DNA of 64,000 bases from CADEDH01 sp965262175 (GTDB taxonomy: Bacteria > Actinomycetota > Acidimicrobiia > Acidimicrobiales > SZUA-35): assembly GCA_965262175.1 (NCBI GenBank), contig CBDHES010000002.1:62001-126000 (forward strand). The letters are read 5' to 3'. Shown piece after piece: positions 17,098-26,567 of the stretch (the first letter of the stretch is position 1; every line of letters starts with the position of its first letter). A program made the position numbers and the translations under genes. A model generated the notes under the pieces. That model was not told where the DNA came from. It did no database searches and saw only the letters and a program-made list of their open reading frames with translations.

Positions 17098-18078
17098 CTA
17101 CTCGTCGGTCGACGCCGGCTCGGGTGGCGTGCCGTCGCCGAAGGGACGGCCACCGAGTTCCTCCCGATGGTGGTGGCTGAGCCAATTCGACACGTCGGGT
17201 CCCACCGGGATGATCCCGGTCGGATTGATCGACCGGTGGACGCCGTAGTAGTGCTCCTTGGTCTTGGCGAAGTCGATCGTGTCGCCGAATCCCGGCGTCT
17301 GGAACAGATCCCGGGCATACGCCCACAACACCGGCATCTCGGCCAGCTTCTGGCGGTTGCACTTGAAGTGCCCGTGGTACACCGCGTCGAAACGGACCAG
17401 GGTCGGCCAGAGACGGACGTCGGCCTCGGTGATCGTGTCACCCATCAGGTAGCGACGACCCTCCAGCCGCCTCGACAGCTGATCGAGGCGGCTGAACAAC
17501 GAGCTGTAGGCCTCCTGGTAGGCGGCTTGATCGGCGGCGAATCCGGCCCGGTAGACGCCGTTGTTGACGTCCCGGTAGATGTCGGTCATCAGCTCGTCCA
17601 TCTCGTCCCGCATCGCCTCGGGATAGAGGTCGGGGGCGCCCGTCCGGTGATGGTCTCGCCACTCCGACGAGAAGTCGAGGGTCATCTGGGCGAAGTCGTT
17701 GGTCACGACCTCGCCGCTGGCGACCTCGACCATGGCGGGAACGGTGATCCCCTTGGGATAGCCGGGGAACCGCTTCTCGTAGGCATCCTTCAACCGCTCG
17801 ATGCCGAGCACCGGGTCGACCCCACCCGGCTCCTCGGCGAAGTCCCAGCTCCGTTCGTCGTGGAGCGGGCCAGCCACCGACAACGAGATCGCCGGCTCGA
17901 GGCCGAGGAGGCGGCGGACGATCATCGCCCGGTTGGCCCACGGACAGGCCCGAGCCACGACCAATCGGTAGCGGCCGGCCTCGGCCCGGTAGCCGTCCGA
18001 GCCGGTGGAGGTGATCCGGGTCGTGATGTAGTTGGTGTCGCGCTCGAAGGCGCCGGGGCGCGCTTCCGGTGAGCCCAT
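17098..18078 (-). CDS. Glutathionyl-hydroquinone reductase family protein (YqjG-like)
   Basis: This 326-residue xi-class GST-fold protein reduces glutathionyl-(hydro)quinone adducts through an active-site Cys. The motif ACPWANR (C45) matches the CPW[AS] signature. The C-terminal helical domain includes RRYLMGDTITEADVRLWPTLVRFD and the YYGVHRSINPTGIIPVGP block typical of the family. Most actinobacteria use mycothiol, so the actual thiol may differ. GGAGGG precedes the ATG. TAGATT at 18131-18136, overlapping the TAG stop of the gene upstream, could be its -10. It fits the neighbouring FAH gene as quinone detoxification. Confidence 0.9.
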   Translation of the reverse strand: MGSPEARPGAFERDTNYITTRITSTGSDGYRAEAGRYRLVVARACPWANRAMIVRRLLGLEPAISLSVAGPLHDERSWDFAEEPGGVDPVLGIERLKDAYEKRFPGYPKGITVPAMVEVASGEVVTNDFAQMTLDFSSEWRDHHRTGAPDLYPEAMRDEMDELMTDIYRDVNNGVYRAGFAADQAAYQEAYSSLFSRLDQLSRRLEGRRYLMGDTITEADVRLWPTLVRFDAVYHGHFKCNRQKLAEMPVLWAYARDLFQTPGFGDTIDFAKTKEHYYGVHRSINPTGIIPVGPDVSNWLSHHHREELGGRPFGDGTPPEPASTDE

Positions 18079-18133
18079 GTCGTCGCCCTCCTGGTCGGTC
18101 GCGTTGGCGTCCGTGTCGGTCGTAGCGACGAAT

Positions 18134-19330
18134 CTACCGTCCGCCGTGGCCCCGGACGGCTCGGACTCCGAAGAGCCGGCTCCGGTTGGCCTCCACGGCC
18201 ACGATGACCAACGGCAGGAGGATCAGCCCGGCGCCGAGATAGGCCATGAGCGCCGGGTCGGTCCGCAGCTCCGGCACGAGGAGGACCGTCGTCACGACCT
18301 CCACGGCCGCCAGGACGGCGACGAATCCGACCAGCACCTGCTCCCTGACCAATGACGCGGCCAGCGACCCCAGCGGCGCCCCCCACACGACGACCGGCAC
18401 CGCAGCGAGCCACAACCCCAGCAGGTCGGCCCGGTCGGCGTCGAGGTCGACCGGCTCCGAGCCGACCGCCACCACCCGATCGTCGACGACCGCCACGTCG
18501 AGCTGCCCGTCGAGCACGCCGAATAGGGCGATCCCGGCCACCGAGACCGCAGCCATGGCCATGACGGCCGAGGGGAGGGCCCGTTTGGGGTCGACGCCGA
18601 CCACGACGACGAGGAACAGGAAGACCACGATGTTCACACCGGTTCCGGTGAGGTTGGCCAGGAATCCCCCAGCCGCCGCCACGAGGATCAGTGCAGCATC
18701 GAGGCGTCGGTTCCATGCCGGCTCCGCATGGACGGCGTGTGCGTCGCCGGCCCCGGCCCGCCGATGGTCCCGGAGGTGGCGGATCATCAGGACGGAGGTG
18801 GTCGCCAACACGATGCTGAAGGTCGCCTTGACCCACGGCGACGGGATGATCGGAGGCCAGAACACCTCGCCCGAGCGACCGAGGAGCGCGGCGGAGAGGC
18901 CGAAGGCGACGATGCCGGCCGCCGAGGCGACGACGACGGCCCGACGATGGTACGACCGACCGGCGGCGATGATCGACACGGCGGCCATCGTCATGCCCAC
19001 GGCCTGGATCGACAGGCCGAACGTCCGGGCGATCGGCCCCGGGACCTCGAGCGCCTTGGTGAACACCGGGAAGGCCACCGCCCCGCCGCCCTCGGGCGAC
19101 GACCCGGCGAGGAAACTGCCGACCAGCATCGTCAACGTCGACTCCCAGTTCGTGACGACCCGATCACCGAGATCGGCGGCGAGCACGACCACGGCCCAGA
19201 CCACGGTCACGACGGCCGGGAGCGCCCACCGGAGGAGCGCCGGCCGGCGCCGGTCGGGCCCAGCACCGCTGGACCGGCCGGTCCCGCGGTCGGCGGCCTG
19301 CCTCGATGGTGTCCCGACCAGCTCCGTCAT
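18134..19330 (-). CDS. Sulfite exporter TauE/SafE family membrane protein
   Basis: This 398-residue polytopic transporter belongs to a family moving sulfite, sulfoacetate or other small anions. Family features are the repeated NWESTLTMLVGSFLAGSSPEGGGAVAFPV and GFLANLTGTGVNIVVFLFLV segments in the two halves, each with Gly-rich re-entrant turns, and about nine hydrophobic helices. A polar N-terminus of about 35 residues precedes the first helix. GGGGGAG lies about seven bases before the ATG, which fixes the start against a much longer open frame. It is divergent from the P450 gene across 159 bp. A sulfur link to the TauD-like gene is possible but distant. Confidence 0.87.
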   Translation of the reverse strand: MTELVGTPSRQAADRGTGRSSGAGPDRRRPALLRWALPAVVTVVWAVVVLAADLGDRVVTNWESTLTMLVGSFLAGSSPEGGGAVAFPVFTKALEVPGPIARTFGLSIQAVGMTMAAVSIIAAGRSYHRRAVVVASAAGIVAFGLSAALLGRSGEVFWPPIIPSPWVKATFSIVLATTSVLMIRHLRDHRRAGAGDAHAVHAEPAWNRRLDAALILVAAAGGFLANLTGTGVNIVVFLFLVVVVGVDPKRALPSAVMAMAAVSVAGIALFGVLDGQLDVAVVDDRVVAVGSEPVDLDADRADLLGLWLAAVPVVVWGAPLGSLAASLVREQVLVGFVAVLAAVEVVTTVLLVPELRTDPALMAYLGAGLILLPLVIVAVEANRSRLFGVRAVRGHGGR

Positions 19331-19489
19331 GCCACGCTCCCCCGCCTCCCCCTCACGACCGCCTCCCAGTCGGAACCGCCCCACCTCACCCGGCCTTCCC
19401 CGCCCGGCCTGGCCGCCCGGTCCGGGGACCCTACCCGCCGCCTCCCCGGTCGTTTCCGCTCGGTGAGTCGGGAGCGCGACGATGGGGCC

Positions 19490-20827
19490 ATGGCATCCTC
19501 CGCCGTCCCGGCCGCCGACGATCTGCGGGCCCTCTTCGATTCGGCCACCTACACCAGCGGCGTGCCCTACGACGCCATCGACCGGCTCCGGTCTGCCGGT
19601 CCGGTGGTCTGGGTTCCCGAGCCGGCACTCGGCCCGTGGCCCGCCGGGCCGGGGTACTGGGCCGTGCTCGGCCACGCCGCCACCCGTGAGGTGTTGCGAC
19701 GGGCCGACGTCTACTCCAGCCATCTCGGCGGGACCCAGCTCCGGGATCCGGCGAAGGCAGCCGACCTGGCCTTCGTCCAGACGATGATGCTCAACCAGGA
19801 CCCGCCGGCTCACACCCGCCTCCGGGGTCTCCTGGCGTCGGCCTTCGTCCCCCGGGCGATCGCCGCCATCGAGACGGCCACCGCCGCCCGGGCCCGGGCC
19901 CTGGTGGCCGCCGTCGCCGACCGGGGCCGATGCGATCTGGTCACCGACGTCGTCGGCGACCTTCCGGTCGCGGTCCTGGCCGAGGTGCTGGGGCTCCCGC
20001 CCGAGGACCGGGGCCTGCTCTACGACTGGTCGAATCGGGTGATCGGCTACCAGGACGCCGACTACGCCTCGTCGGCCGCGTTCGAGGCCGAGTCCGGCAC
20101 CGAGATGGCGCGGCTGGCGTTGGCCGAGCGACCCGAACCCGAACCCGACGGCTCGATGCCCGACCCCCGGACCCGGGCCGGCCTCGCCGACCTCTACGCC
20201 TACGCCCACGCCCTGGCCGAGCACCGCCGGGCCGAGCCGGGAGACGACATCGTGTCGCTCCTCCTCCAGGCGACCTACGACGACTCGGCGCTGACCATCG
20301 ACGAGTTCGAGACCCTGTTCTTCCTCTTCGCCGTCGCCGGCAACGAGACGCTGCGCAATGGGATCCCCGGTGCGATGCTGACCCTGATCGATCACCCCGA
20401 CGTCTACCGCCGACTCCTGACCGAACCGGACCTCCTCCCCGGTGCGGTCGAGGAGCTGCTCCGATTCTGGCCCCCGGTCATCCACTTCCGGCGCACCGCC
20501 ACGGTCGACACCGAGCTGGCCGGCCAGCCGATCTCGTCTGGTGAGAAGGTGGTCGTCTACCACGTGGCGGCCAACCGGGACCCGGCGGTCTTCGACGACC
20601 CCCACCGGCTCGACCTGGCCCGGTCTCCGAACGACCATGTCTCGTTCGGATACGGCCCCCACTTCTGTCTCGGCGCCCACCTGGCCCGGCTCCAGATGCG
20701 CTCGCTCATCGGCGAGCTCAACGCCCAGCTGGGGCAGCTCACGCTCGCCGGGGAGCCGGTACGGCTCCAGTCCAACTTCCAGCAGGGTCTGAAATCCCTG
20801 CCCGTCGCCTGGGAGACGTCCCGATGA
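19490..20827 (+). CDS. Cytochrome P450
   Basis: This 445-residue soluble class-I-type bacterial P450 has the heme loop FGYGPHFCLGAHLARLQ (Cys near 390), the I-helix motif AVAGNETLRNG with the acid-alcohol pair, EELLRFWPPVIHFRRTA (ExxR region of the K helix) and NRDPAVFDDP. It resembles actinobacterial CYP enzymes acting on steroids, fatty acids or terpenoids; the substrate is not deducible. No ferredoxin or reductase gene is adjacent. The ATG is the first plausible start; the frame is open far upstream but reads out of character. It overlaps the next gene by four bases, so the hydrolase is probably coupled to it. Confidence 0.92.
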   Translation: MASSAVPAADDLRALFDSATYTSGVPYDAIDRLRSAGPVVWVPEPALGPWPAGPGYWAVLGHAATREVLRRADVYSSHLGGTQLRDPAKAADLAFVQTMMLNQDPPAHTRLRGLLASAFVPRAIAAIETATAARARALVAAVADRGRCDLVTDVVGDLPVAVLAEVLGLPPEDRGLLYDWSNRVIGYQDADYASSAAFEAESGTEMARLALAERPEPEPDGSMPDPRTRAGLADLYAYAHALAEHRRAEPGDDIVSLLLQATYDDSALTIDEFETLFFLFAVAGNETLRNGIPGAMLTLIDHPDVYRRLLTEPDLLPGAVEELLRFWPPVIHFRRTATVDTELAGQPISSGEKVVVYHVAANRDPAVFDDPHRLDLARSPNDHVSFGYGPHFCLGAHLARLQMRSLIGELNAQLGQLTLAGEPVRLQSNFQQGLKSLPVAWETSR

Positions 20828-21606
20828 CCACCGCCGATCGTCCCACCCTGCTGTTCCTCCACGGGCTGGGCGCCACCGCCGCGGTCTGGTCGGGCGTCCG
20901 GTCGAGGCTGGACTGGGCCGGGCCGACGGTGGCACCCGACCTCCCGGGCCACGGTGGCGGCTCGTGGACCGGGGCCTACGACGTGGCCTCCCTCGCCGAG
21001 GCGGTGGCGGCCGAGCTCGCTCCTGGCGAGGAGACGTTCGTGGTCGGCCACTCCCTGGGCGGCGGCGTCGGACTGGAGCTGGCGTCCGGTCGGTACCGGC
21101 CGGCGGTCGTCGGCGTGATCGGTATCGGGATCAAGACGACGTGGACCGACGACGACATCGCCGGCATGGCCAGGGTCGCCGAGCGGGGGATCCGGTGGTT
21201 CGACACCCGGGCCGACGCCGAGCAGCGCTACCTCCGCCAGGCCGGCCTCGACGGGATCGTCGAGCCCGACGCCGACCGCCCGGAGCTGGCGGGCGCGGTG
21301 GTCGGCGAGGACGGCCCCGACGGCGCCCGGTGGCGGGTGGCCCAGGACCCGGCGACCTTCGCCCAGCGGCCGCTACCGATGGCCGAGCTGGTGGCCGGAG
21401 CCCGGTGCCCGATCGTGCTGGCCGCCGGGGAGCACGATCCGATGGCCACCCGGGCCGAGCTGGCCCGGTTCGTCGACCAGCCCGAGATCGCCACCGGCCG
21501 GGGCCACAACGTCCAGGTCGAGGACCCGGCGTGGGTCGCCGACCTCGTCCGGTCGGTGGTGGGGGGCGACGGAACCCATCCCGAGGACGGCGGGGTGGCC
21601 CGGTAG
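20824..21606 (+). CDS. Alpha/beta hydrolase fold protein
   Basis: This 260-residue hydrolase has the oxyanion turn LFLHGLGATAAVW, nucleophile elbow VGHSLGGG (Ser near 77), acid in AAGEHDPMA (Asp near 203) and catalytic His in GRGHNVQVEDP. The triad is complete. It starts with ATGA overlapping the P450 stop codon, so it is probably translated with it and may act on the P450 product, for example an ester or lactone; this is inference. Its TAG stop codon forms the first three bases of the -10 hexamer for the next gene. Confidence 0.88.
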   Translation: MTTADRPTLLFLHGLGATAAVWSGVRSRLDWAGPTVAPDLPGHGGGSWTGAYDVASLAEAVAAELAPGEETFVVGHSLGGGVGLELASGRYRPAVVGVIGIGIKTTWTDDDIAGMARVAERGIRWFDTRADAEQRYLRQAGLDGIVEPDADRPELAGAVVGEDGPDGARWRVAQDPATFAQRPLPMAELVAGARCPIVLAAGEHDPMATRAELARFVDQPEIATGRGHNVQVEDPAWVADLVRSVVGGDGTHPEDGGVAR

Positions 21607-21609
21607 GCT
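21604..21609 (+). promoter_or_regulatory. Leaderless -10 element for pheA, overlapping a stop codon
   Basis: TAGGCT ends seven bases before the GTG start of pheA. Its first three bases are the TAG stop of the hydrolase gene. Confidence 0.5.
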
Positions 21610-21616
21610 GACCGGC

Positions 21617-22462
21617 GTGTCAACCCGTTCACGTATCGCCTTCCAGGGCACGCTCGGCGCCTACTCCCACCAGGCCTGCACCGAGGCCTTTCCCGACGAC
21701 GAGGCGGTCGGGTTCGACACCTTCGACCAGGCGTTCGCCGCCGTCGAGGACGGGACCGCCGACCTGGCCATGATCCCGATCGAGAACACCCTCGGTGGCC
21801 GGGTGGCCGACATCCACCACCTCCTGCCGGCGTCGAAGCTCTCGATCATCGGCGAGCACTTCCTCCCGATCCGCCACGCCCTTCTCGGGCCCGAGGGGGC
21901 GACGCTCGAGTCGCTGAAGACCGTGGCGTCCCACGAGCAGGGCCTGGCCCAGTGTCGGGAGCTGTTCCGGGAGCTGGGCGTCGAACCGCTCGACCTCGGC
22001 GACACCGCCGGGGCGGCCAAGGAGGCCGCCGAGCGGGACGATCCGACCTTCGGCGCCATCGCCAGCGAGTTGGCGGCTCAGATCTACGGGCTGAAGGTGC
22101 TCCGGACCCGCATCGAGGACCGGCTCGGCAACACGACCCGATTCGTGATCATGTCCCGGCGGGCCATCGAACCCGACCCCCGGGACGGCCCGGCGATGAC
22201 CAGCATCGTGTTCCAGGTCCGCAGCGTGCCGGGGGCCCTCTACAAGGCGCTGGGCGGGTTCGCCACCCGGGGGGTCAACATCACCAAGCTCGAGAGCTAC
22301 ATCGTCGACCAGTCGTTCACGGTGGCCCAGTTCTACGCCGAGTTGGAGGGTCACCCGGCCGAGACGGCGGTGGCCGGGGCGTTCGAGGAGCTCCAGTTCT
22401 TCTGCACCAAGCTGACCGTGATCGGCACCTACCCGAAGTCGCCACTCCGGGCGAGCCGGTAG
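21617..22462 (+). CDS. pheA: Prephenate dehydratase
   Basis: This 281-residue monofunctional enzyme converts prephenate to phenylpyruvate in phenylalanine synthesis. It starts IAFQGTLGAYSHQA, has MIPIENTLGGRV, and carries the catalytic NTTRFVIM block near 172. A C-terminal ACT domain (SIVFQVRSVPGALYKALGGF, then NITKLESYIV) is expected to bind phenylalanine for feedback control; the usual ESRP reads ESYI. Length is normal. There is no Shine-Dalgarno sequence and the -10 hexamer sits just upstream, so it is probably leaderless. The aminotransferase gene begins four bases after its stop and may complete the pathway. Confidence 0.94.
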   Translation: MSTRSRIAFQGTLGAYSHQACTEAFPDDEAVGFDTFDQAFAAVEDGTADLAMIPIENTLGGRVADIHHLLPASKLSIIGEHFLPIRHALLGPEGATLESLKTVASHEQGLAQCRELFRELGVEPLDLGDTAGAAKEAAERDDPTFGAIASELAAQIYGLKVLRTRIEDRLGNTTRFVIMSRRAIEPDPRDGPAMTSIVFQVRSVPGALYKALGGFATRGVNITKLESYIVDQSFTVAQFYAELEGHPAETAVAGAFEELQFFCTKLTVIGTYPKSPLRASR

Positions 22463-22466
22463 CGGC

Positions 22467-23645
22467 GTGGCCCGGGTCCCGTACCTGACGAGCCGGCTCC
22501 AGGGATTCGGCACCACCATCTTCGCCGAGATGTCGGCGCTGGCGGTCAAGACCGGGGCCATCAACCTCGGCCAGGGCTTTCCGGACACCGACGGTCCGAC
22601 CGAGGTGTCGGAGGCGGCGGTGGCGGCGATCCGGAGCGGTCAGAACCAGTACCCGCCCGGTCCCGGGATCGAGGACCTCCGGATGGCGGTGGCCGAGCAC
22701 CAACGGCGGTTCTGGGGCATCGAACTCGACCCGGCGTCGGAGGTGCTGATCACCGCGGGCGCGACCGAAGCACTCGCCGCCGCGCTGCTGGCCCTGTGCG
22801 AGACCGGCGACGAGGTCGTCGTGTTCGACCCCACCTACGACAGCTACGCCGCCGGCATCGCCCTGGCCGGGGCCCGGGTCCGGGGCGTCGTCCTCCGGCC
22901 CGACGGCGATGACGGACGGTTCACGTTCGACCCCGACGAGCTCCGGCGAGCCTTCGGCGACCGGACCCGGCTCCTCCTGCTCAACTCGCCCCACAACCCG
23001 ACGGGCAAGGTGTTCACCACCGATGAGCTGGCGCTGATCGCCGAGCTGTGCGTGGAGCACGACGTGGTGGCGGTCACCGACGAGGTCTATGAGCACCTCG
23101 TGTTCGACGGTCACCGTCACGTCCCGCTGTCGACCCTCGAGGGCATGGCGGAGCGAACCCTCACCGTGTCGTCGGGAGGCAAGACGTTCTCCTTCACCGG
23201 CTGGAAGGTGGGGTGGGCGTCCGGGCCGGCCGAGCTGGTCGCCGCGGTGCGGGTCGCCAAGCAGTTCCTCACCTTCGTCAACGGCGCCCCGTTTCAGCCG
23301 GCCATCGCCGCCGGTCTCCGGTTGGGCGACGAGTACTACGAGCGCTTCGCCCGGGAGCTGGCCGACAAGCGGGACCTCCTCGGCCGCTACCTGGCCGACG
23401 CCGGCTTCAGGGTGCTGACGCCGGAGGGAACGTACTTCACCACCGTCGACATCAGCCCGGTCAGCGACGACGACTCGATCTCGTTCTGCCTCGGGCTCCC
23501 CGAGCGGGCAGGGGTGGTGGCCGTACCCAGCGCCGTGTTCTATCAGGACCGGCGGGACGGCGACCGGCTCGTCCGGTTCTGCTTCGCCAAGCGGGACGAG
23601 ACCCTGGCCGCCGCCGGCTCCCGGCTGATCGACGCCTTCTCCTGA
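22467..23645 (+). CDS. Class I/II PLP aminotransferase (DapC/kynurenine-methionine aminotransferase-like)
   Basis: This 392-residue fold-type I aminotransferase has GQGFPDTDGP near the N-terminus, LNSPHNPTGKVF, TDEVYEHLVFDG and the PLP-lysine motif SSGGKTFSFTGWKVGW. The pattern is closest to MetC/KAT-type and N-succinyldiaminopimelate aminotransferases. Adjacency to pheA suggests phenylpyruvate as a possible substrate, but specificity cannot be read. The GTG start is four bases after the pheA stop. Its last 103 bases are antisense to the C-terminus of the converging MFS gene. Confidence 0.9.
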   Translation: MARVPYLTSRLQGFGTTIFAEMSALAVKTGAINLGQGFPDTDGPTEVSEAAVAAIRSGQNQYPPGPGIEDLRMAVAEHQRRFWGIELDPASEVLITAGATEALAAALLALCETGDEVVVFDPTYDSYAAGIALAGARVRGVVLRPDGDDGRFTFDPDELRRAFGDRTRLLLLNSPHNPTGKVFTTDELALIAELCVEHDVVAVTDEVYEHLVFDGHRHVPLSTLEGMAERTLTVSSGGKTFSFTGWKVGWASGPAELVAAVRVAKQFLTFVNGAPFQPAIAAGLRLGDEYYERFARELADKRDLLGRYLADAGFRVLTPEGTYFTTVDISPVSDDDSISFCLGLPERAGVVAVPSAVFYQDRRDGDRLVRFCFAKRDETLAAAGSRLIDAFS

Positions 23646-24862
23646 TCGTCGTCGCCGTCGGTACCGTCGCCGACGGCGCCGTCGTCGCTGTCGGACGGCG
23701 TGGACGAGCCGCCGATGATCATGACCGCCACCAAGCCGGCCAGCATGGCGATCGCCACGCCCCACCACCGACTCCCGGTGGCATCGGCCATCGCCCCGAC
23801 CATCACCGGCCCGATCGCCGTGCTGAGGCCGGCGGCCATCGTCAGCACGCCCATCGACGCGCCGAGGTCGGCCCGGTCGAACAGCTCGTCGGCGTAGATC
23901 CCGGTGAGGGGCGAGGTCGCCCCGATCCCGAAGCCGGCCACCGCCACGTACAACAGCGCCACGATGACGTTGCCGGCCACCGGGAGGATCAGCACTGCGA
24001 CGGTGATCATGGCGTAGGACAGCCGGACCGATGACCGTGCCCCGAGGCGGCCGACGATGAACCCGAGGGGGATCCGGCCGGTGATCTGGGCCGCGCCCCG
24101 GGCCCCGGCCATCCAGGCCGCCACCCCGACCGGGAGCCCAGCCCCGGTCATCAGGGGCACCTGGTACACCATCATGATCCCGATACAGAACCCGACCAGC
24201 GAGGCGGCGATGGCGAAGCGGCGGGCCGCCGGCCGGCGAAAGCCCCGCCGTAGCCCCCCGGTGGCCCGACTGCGCCGCTCCCCTCGGCTCCGCTCCCGGA
24301 CCAGGATCGCCGCCGCCACCAGCACCACGGCCGTGCCCCCGACGAGGATCCGGAGGGTGTCCCTCCACCCGACCATCGTGACCAACCAGGCCGCCAGGGG
24401 AAGGTAGATGGCGCTGGAGAACGCGCCGTAGATCGTGAGGGTGGCGATCGCTCGGGACGGGTTGGACGGGGCGGCCCGGACCGCCGTGGTCTGCGTGACG
24501 TGGTAGAAGGCGAGCGCCTGGAGGGCAGCGCCCCCCAGCACAGCACCGACGGCGAAGGTCCAGAAGCTCTGCGCGTCGGCGGCGACCCCCAGACCGATCG
24601 AGGAGACCACGGCGGCGGCGGCGAAGGCCGCCCGAGCCCCGAAGCTGTCGACGAACCGCCCGGCGGCAACGGCCGAGACCGAACCGAGCAGCGCCGAAAC
24701 CGAGAAGACGGCCGCCACCCCCGACTCGGGCCAGCCGGTCTCGGTGAGAATCGGATCGAGGAGCACCCCGAAGGCGTAGAACCAGGCCCCATAGGCGGCG
24801 ATGGTCACCAGGCCCAGGAGCATGATCATGCCGTGGGGGAAACGGTCGGGAGCCGGCGTCAC
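23543..24862 (-). CDS. MFS transporter
   Basis: This 439-residue major facilitator protein has 12 predicted helices in two bundles, including the VAAGRFVDSFGARAAF loop 2-3 motif and QITGRIPLGFIVGRLGARS in the second half, as in the monocarboxylate/oxalate-formate transporter group. Helices end near residue 385. The remaining tail is acidic then basic (DSDDGAVGDGTDGDDDQE and onward), and its last 35 residues are encoded antisense to the aminotransferase gene, so the true function of the tail is doubtful. The GTG start is one base after the stop of the DUF389 gene, indicating an operon. The substrate is unknown. Confidence 0.85.
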   Translation of the reverse strand: MTPAPDRFPHGMIMLLGLVTIAAYGAWFYAFGVLLDPILTETGWPESGVAAVFSVSALLGSVSAVAAGRFVDSFGARAAFAAAAVVSSIGLGVAADAQSFWTFAVGAVLGGAALQALAFYHVTQTTAVRAAPSNPSRAIATLTIYGAFSSAIYLPLAAWLVTMVGWRDTLRILVGGTAVVLVAAAILVRERSRGERRSRATGGLRRGFRRPAARRFAIAASLVGFCIGIMMVYQVPLMTGAGLPVGVAAWMAGARGAAQITGRIPLGFIVGRLGARSSVRLSYAMITVAVLILPVAGNVIVALLYVAVAGFGIGATSPLTGIYADELFDRADLGASMGVLTMAAGLSTAIGPVMVGAMADATGSRWWGVAIAMLAGLVAVMIIGGSSTPSDSDDGAVGDGTDGDDDQEKASISREPAAARVSSRLAKQNRTSRSPSRRS

Positions 24863-24863
24863 C

Positions 24864-26498
24864 TCAGCCGCCGTCGACGGTGGCGGCCGGACCGGTCCCC
24901 GGGACGGTCGTGGTGGTCGTCGGCGCGGGCGGGGCGTCGCCGCCGACGAAGAACTCCGGCACGACCGTCGTGGTCAGCAACTCCTGGCGGGTGAAGTACA
25001 CGTCGACGGCCACGCGCTCCCCCACCGTGTCGCGGACATCGCGGGTGATCTCATAGATCGCCGGTTCGTCGGAGCCGATCACCTGGATCACCACCTGGTC
25101 GCCGTCGTAGCCGACGCCGGTGACGACGAGGCCGTTGGCCGTGGCCCACCGTTGGGCCACCCGCTCGATGTCGGCGGTGATCTGCTCGCTCTCGGTCAGC
25201 TCCTGGTCCTGTTCGGTGATCGTCTCCCGCTCGGTCCAGACCACCCGCACCCCGAGACCGCCGGCCAGCTCGCTCTGGGAGAGCCGATCGCTGAGATCCC
25301 GGACCGGGGGCGGGTCTCCGGTCCCGGTGACGTCGACCACCAGCACCCCGTCGACCAGGCGGAGCCGCTGTCGCTCGTAGCCGGCTCCCCCGTCGCTGTC
25401 GGTCAGCCACTGGTCGACGATCGGCTCGACCTCGGCCAGGAGCGCCTCCTCCTCGCTCGGCGGGAGCGCCGTCGTGGTCGTGGCCCGCTCGGTTCGGATC
25501 CACTCGACGTTGACGGTCACCTCGTCGCCGAGCGCCTCCCGGAGCTGCGAGCGGAGGAGCCCGTCATCCGGGGGCGCGTCGATGCCTCGCAGCTCGACGA
25601 AAACGACGTCGTCCCGAACGTCGACCGTCGGATCGAGCGATGCCGAGCCGAGCCACTCGACGACGATGTCCTGAGCCAGCAGTTCGTCCTCGGCGGCCGA
25701 CAGCACATCGGCCGACCGGTTGAAGAGCGGGACGGCGATGGCCGCCACGATGGCGAAGGCCACCGCCGCCGCCACCAGAAGCTGGACGCCGGTGTTGGCC
25801 AGCCGTCGGGGTGGGACGAAGCCGGTGGCGATGAACACCATCACCCCGGCGAAGATGATGGCCGCCAGGTTGGTGGCGTAGAGCAGCAGGGCACCGAATG
25901 CCAGGTCGAGCTCGCCCGCCTCGAGGGTGATGCCGACGGTGCCGAGCGGGGGGACGAGCGCAACCGCCACCGCCACCCCCGGCAGCGACGACGAGACGTC
26001 CTTGCGGACCGTCGCGTAGGCCCCGGCCGCCCCGGCCGCGAGGGCCACGACGAGGTCCCGGATATCGGGCCGGGTCCGGGCGGTCACCTCGTCGGACAGG
26101 GCCGTGTCGGGCAGGATGGTCGAGATCACGAACGCGATGGCGATACACCACGCGGTCGCCAGCAGGACCCGGAACAGCGACCGGAACGACCGGGTCACCA
26201 GCGACATCGACAGGCAGGCGGCGGTGGCCAACACCGGCTGCATCAGCGGGGCGAGCAGCATGGCCCCGATGACCACCGCGGCCGAGTCGGCCGAGAGGCC
26301 CATCACCGCCACGATCACCGACAACGTGAGCATGGCGGTGAACCGCCACGCCCACGCCTCGACCCGGGTGATGGCCAACTCGTCCATGACCCGCCGTCGC
26401 TCGTCGGGGTCGAGGTGGCGGTGCCACCACGCCCGGGACGTGATCGGGACGTTCGGCCCGCTGACCTGGTTGGCTTCGGTGGTGTCGGTGACCGCCAT
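24864..26498 (-). CDS. DUF389 membrane protein with long extracytoplasmic domain
   Basis: This 544-residue protein has six or more helices in residues 45-265. Segments SADSAAVVIGAMLLAPLMQP, AGAAGAYATVRKDVSSSLPGVAVA and LVPPLGTVGI are the DUF389 signature. Residues 270-520 form a soluble region with repeated BON-like alpha/beta units (VRDDVVFVELRGIDAP, DGDQVVIQVIGSDEP), and it ends in Thr/Pro-rich sequence. The function of DUF389 is unknown. The soluble extension is much longer than in minimal DUF389 proteins. A TAGACT ends eight bases before the ATG. It is co-transcribed with the MFS gene. Confidence 0.85.
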   Translation of the reverse strand: MAVTDTTEANQVSGPNVPITSRAWWHRHLDPDERRRVMDELAITRVEAWAWRFTAMLTLSVIVAVMGLSADSAAVVIGAMLLAPLMQPVLATAACLSMSLVTRSFRSLFRVLLATAWCIAIAFVISTILPDTALSDEVTARTRPDIRDLVVALAAGAAGAYATVRKDVSSSLPGVAVAVALVPPLGTVGITLEAGELDLAFGALLLYATNLAAIIFAGVMVFIATGFVPPRRLANTGVQLLVAAAVAFAIVAAIAVPLFNRSADVLSAAEDELLAQDIVVEWLGSASLDPTVDVRDDVVFVELRGIDAPPDDGLLRSQLREALGDEVTVNVEWIRTERATTTTALPPSEEEALLAEVEPIVDQWLTDSDGGAGYERQRLRLVDGVLVVDVTGTGDPPPVRDLSDRLSQSELAGGLGVRVVWTERETITEQDQELTESEQITADIERVAQRWATANGLVVTGVGYDGDQVVIQVIGSDEPAIYEITRDVRDTVGERVAVDVYFTRQELLTTTVVPEFFVGGDAPPAPTTTTTVPGTGPAATVDGG

Positions 26499-26506
26499 CG
26501 GGGCCG

Positions 26507-26512
26507 AGTCTA
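26507..26512 (-). promoter_or_regulatory. Leaderless -10 element for the DUF389 gene
   Basis: TAGACT ends eight bases before the ATG; no Shine-Dalgarno sequence is present. Confidence 0.45.
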
Positions 26513-26567
26513 CTGACCTGGCCCCGATCGGCCGGGCAGGCTCGTTCGCGCCAGGGGTCGGCGACCG

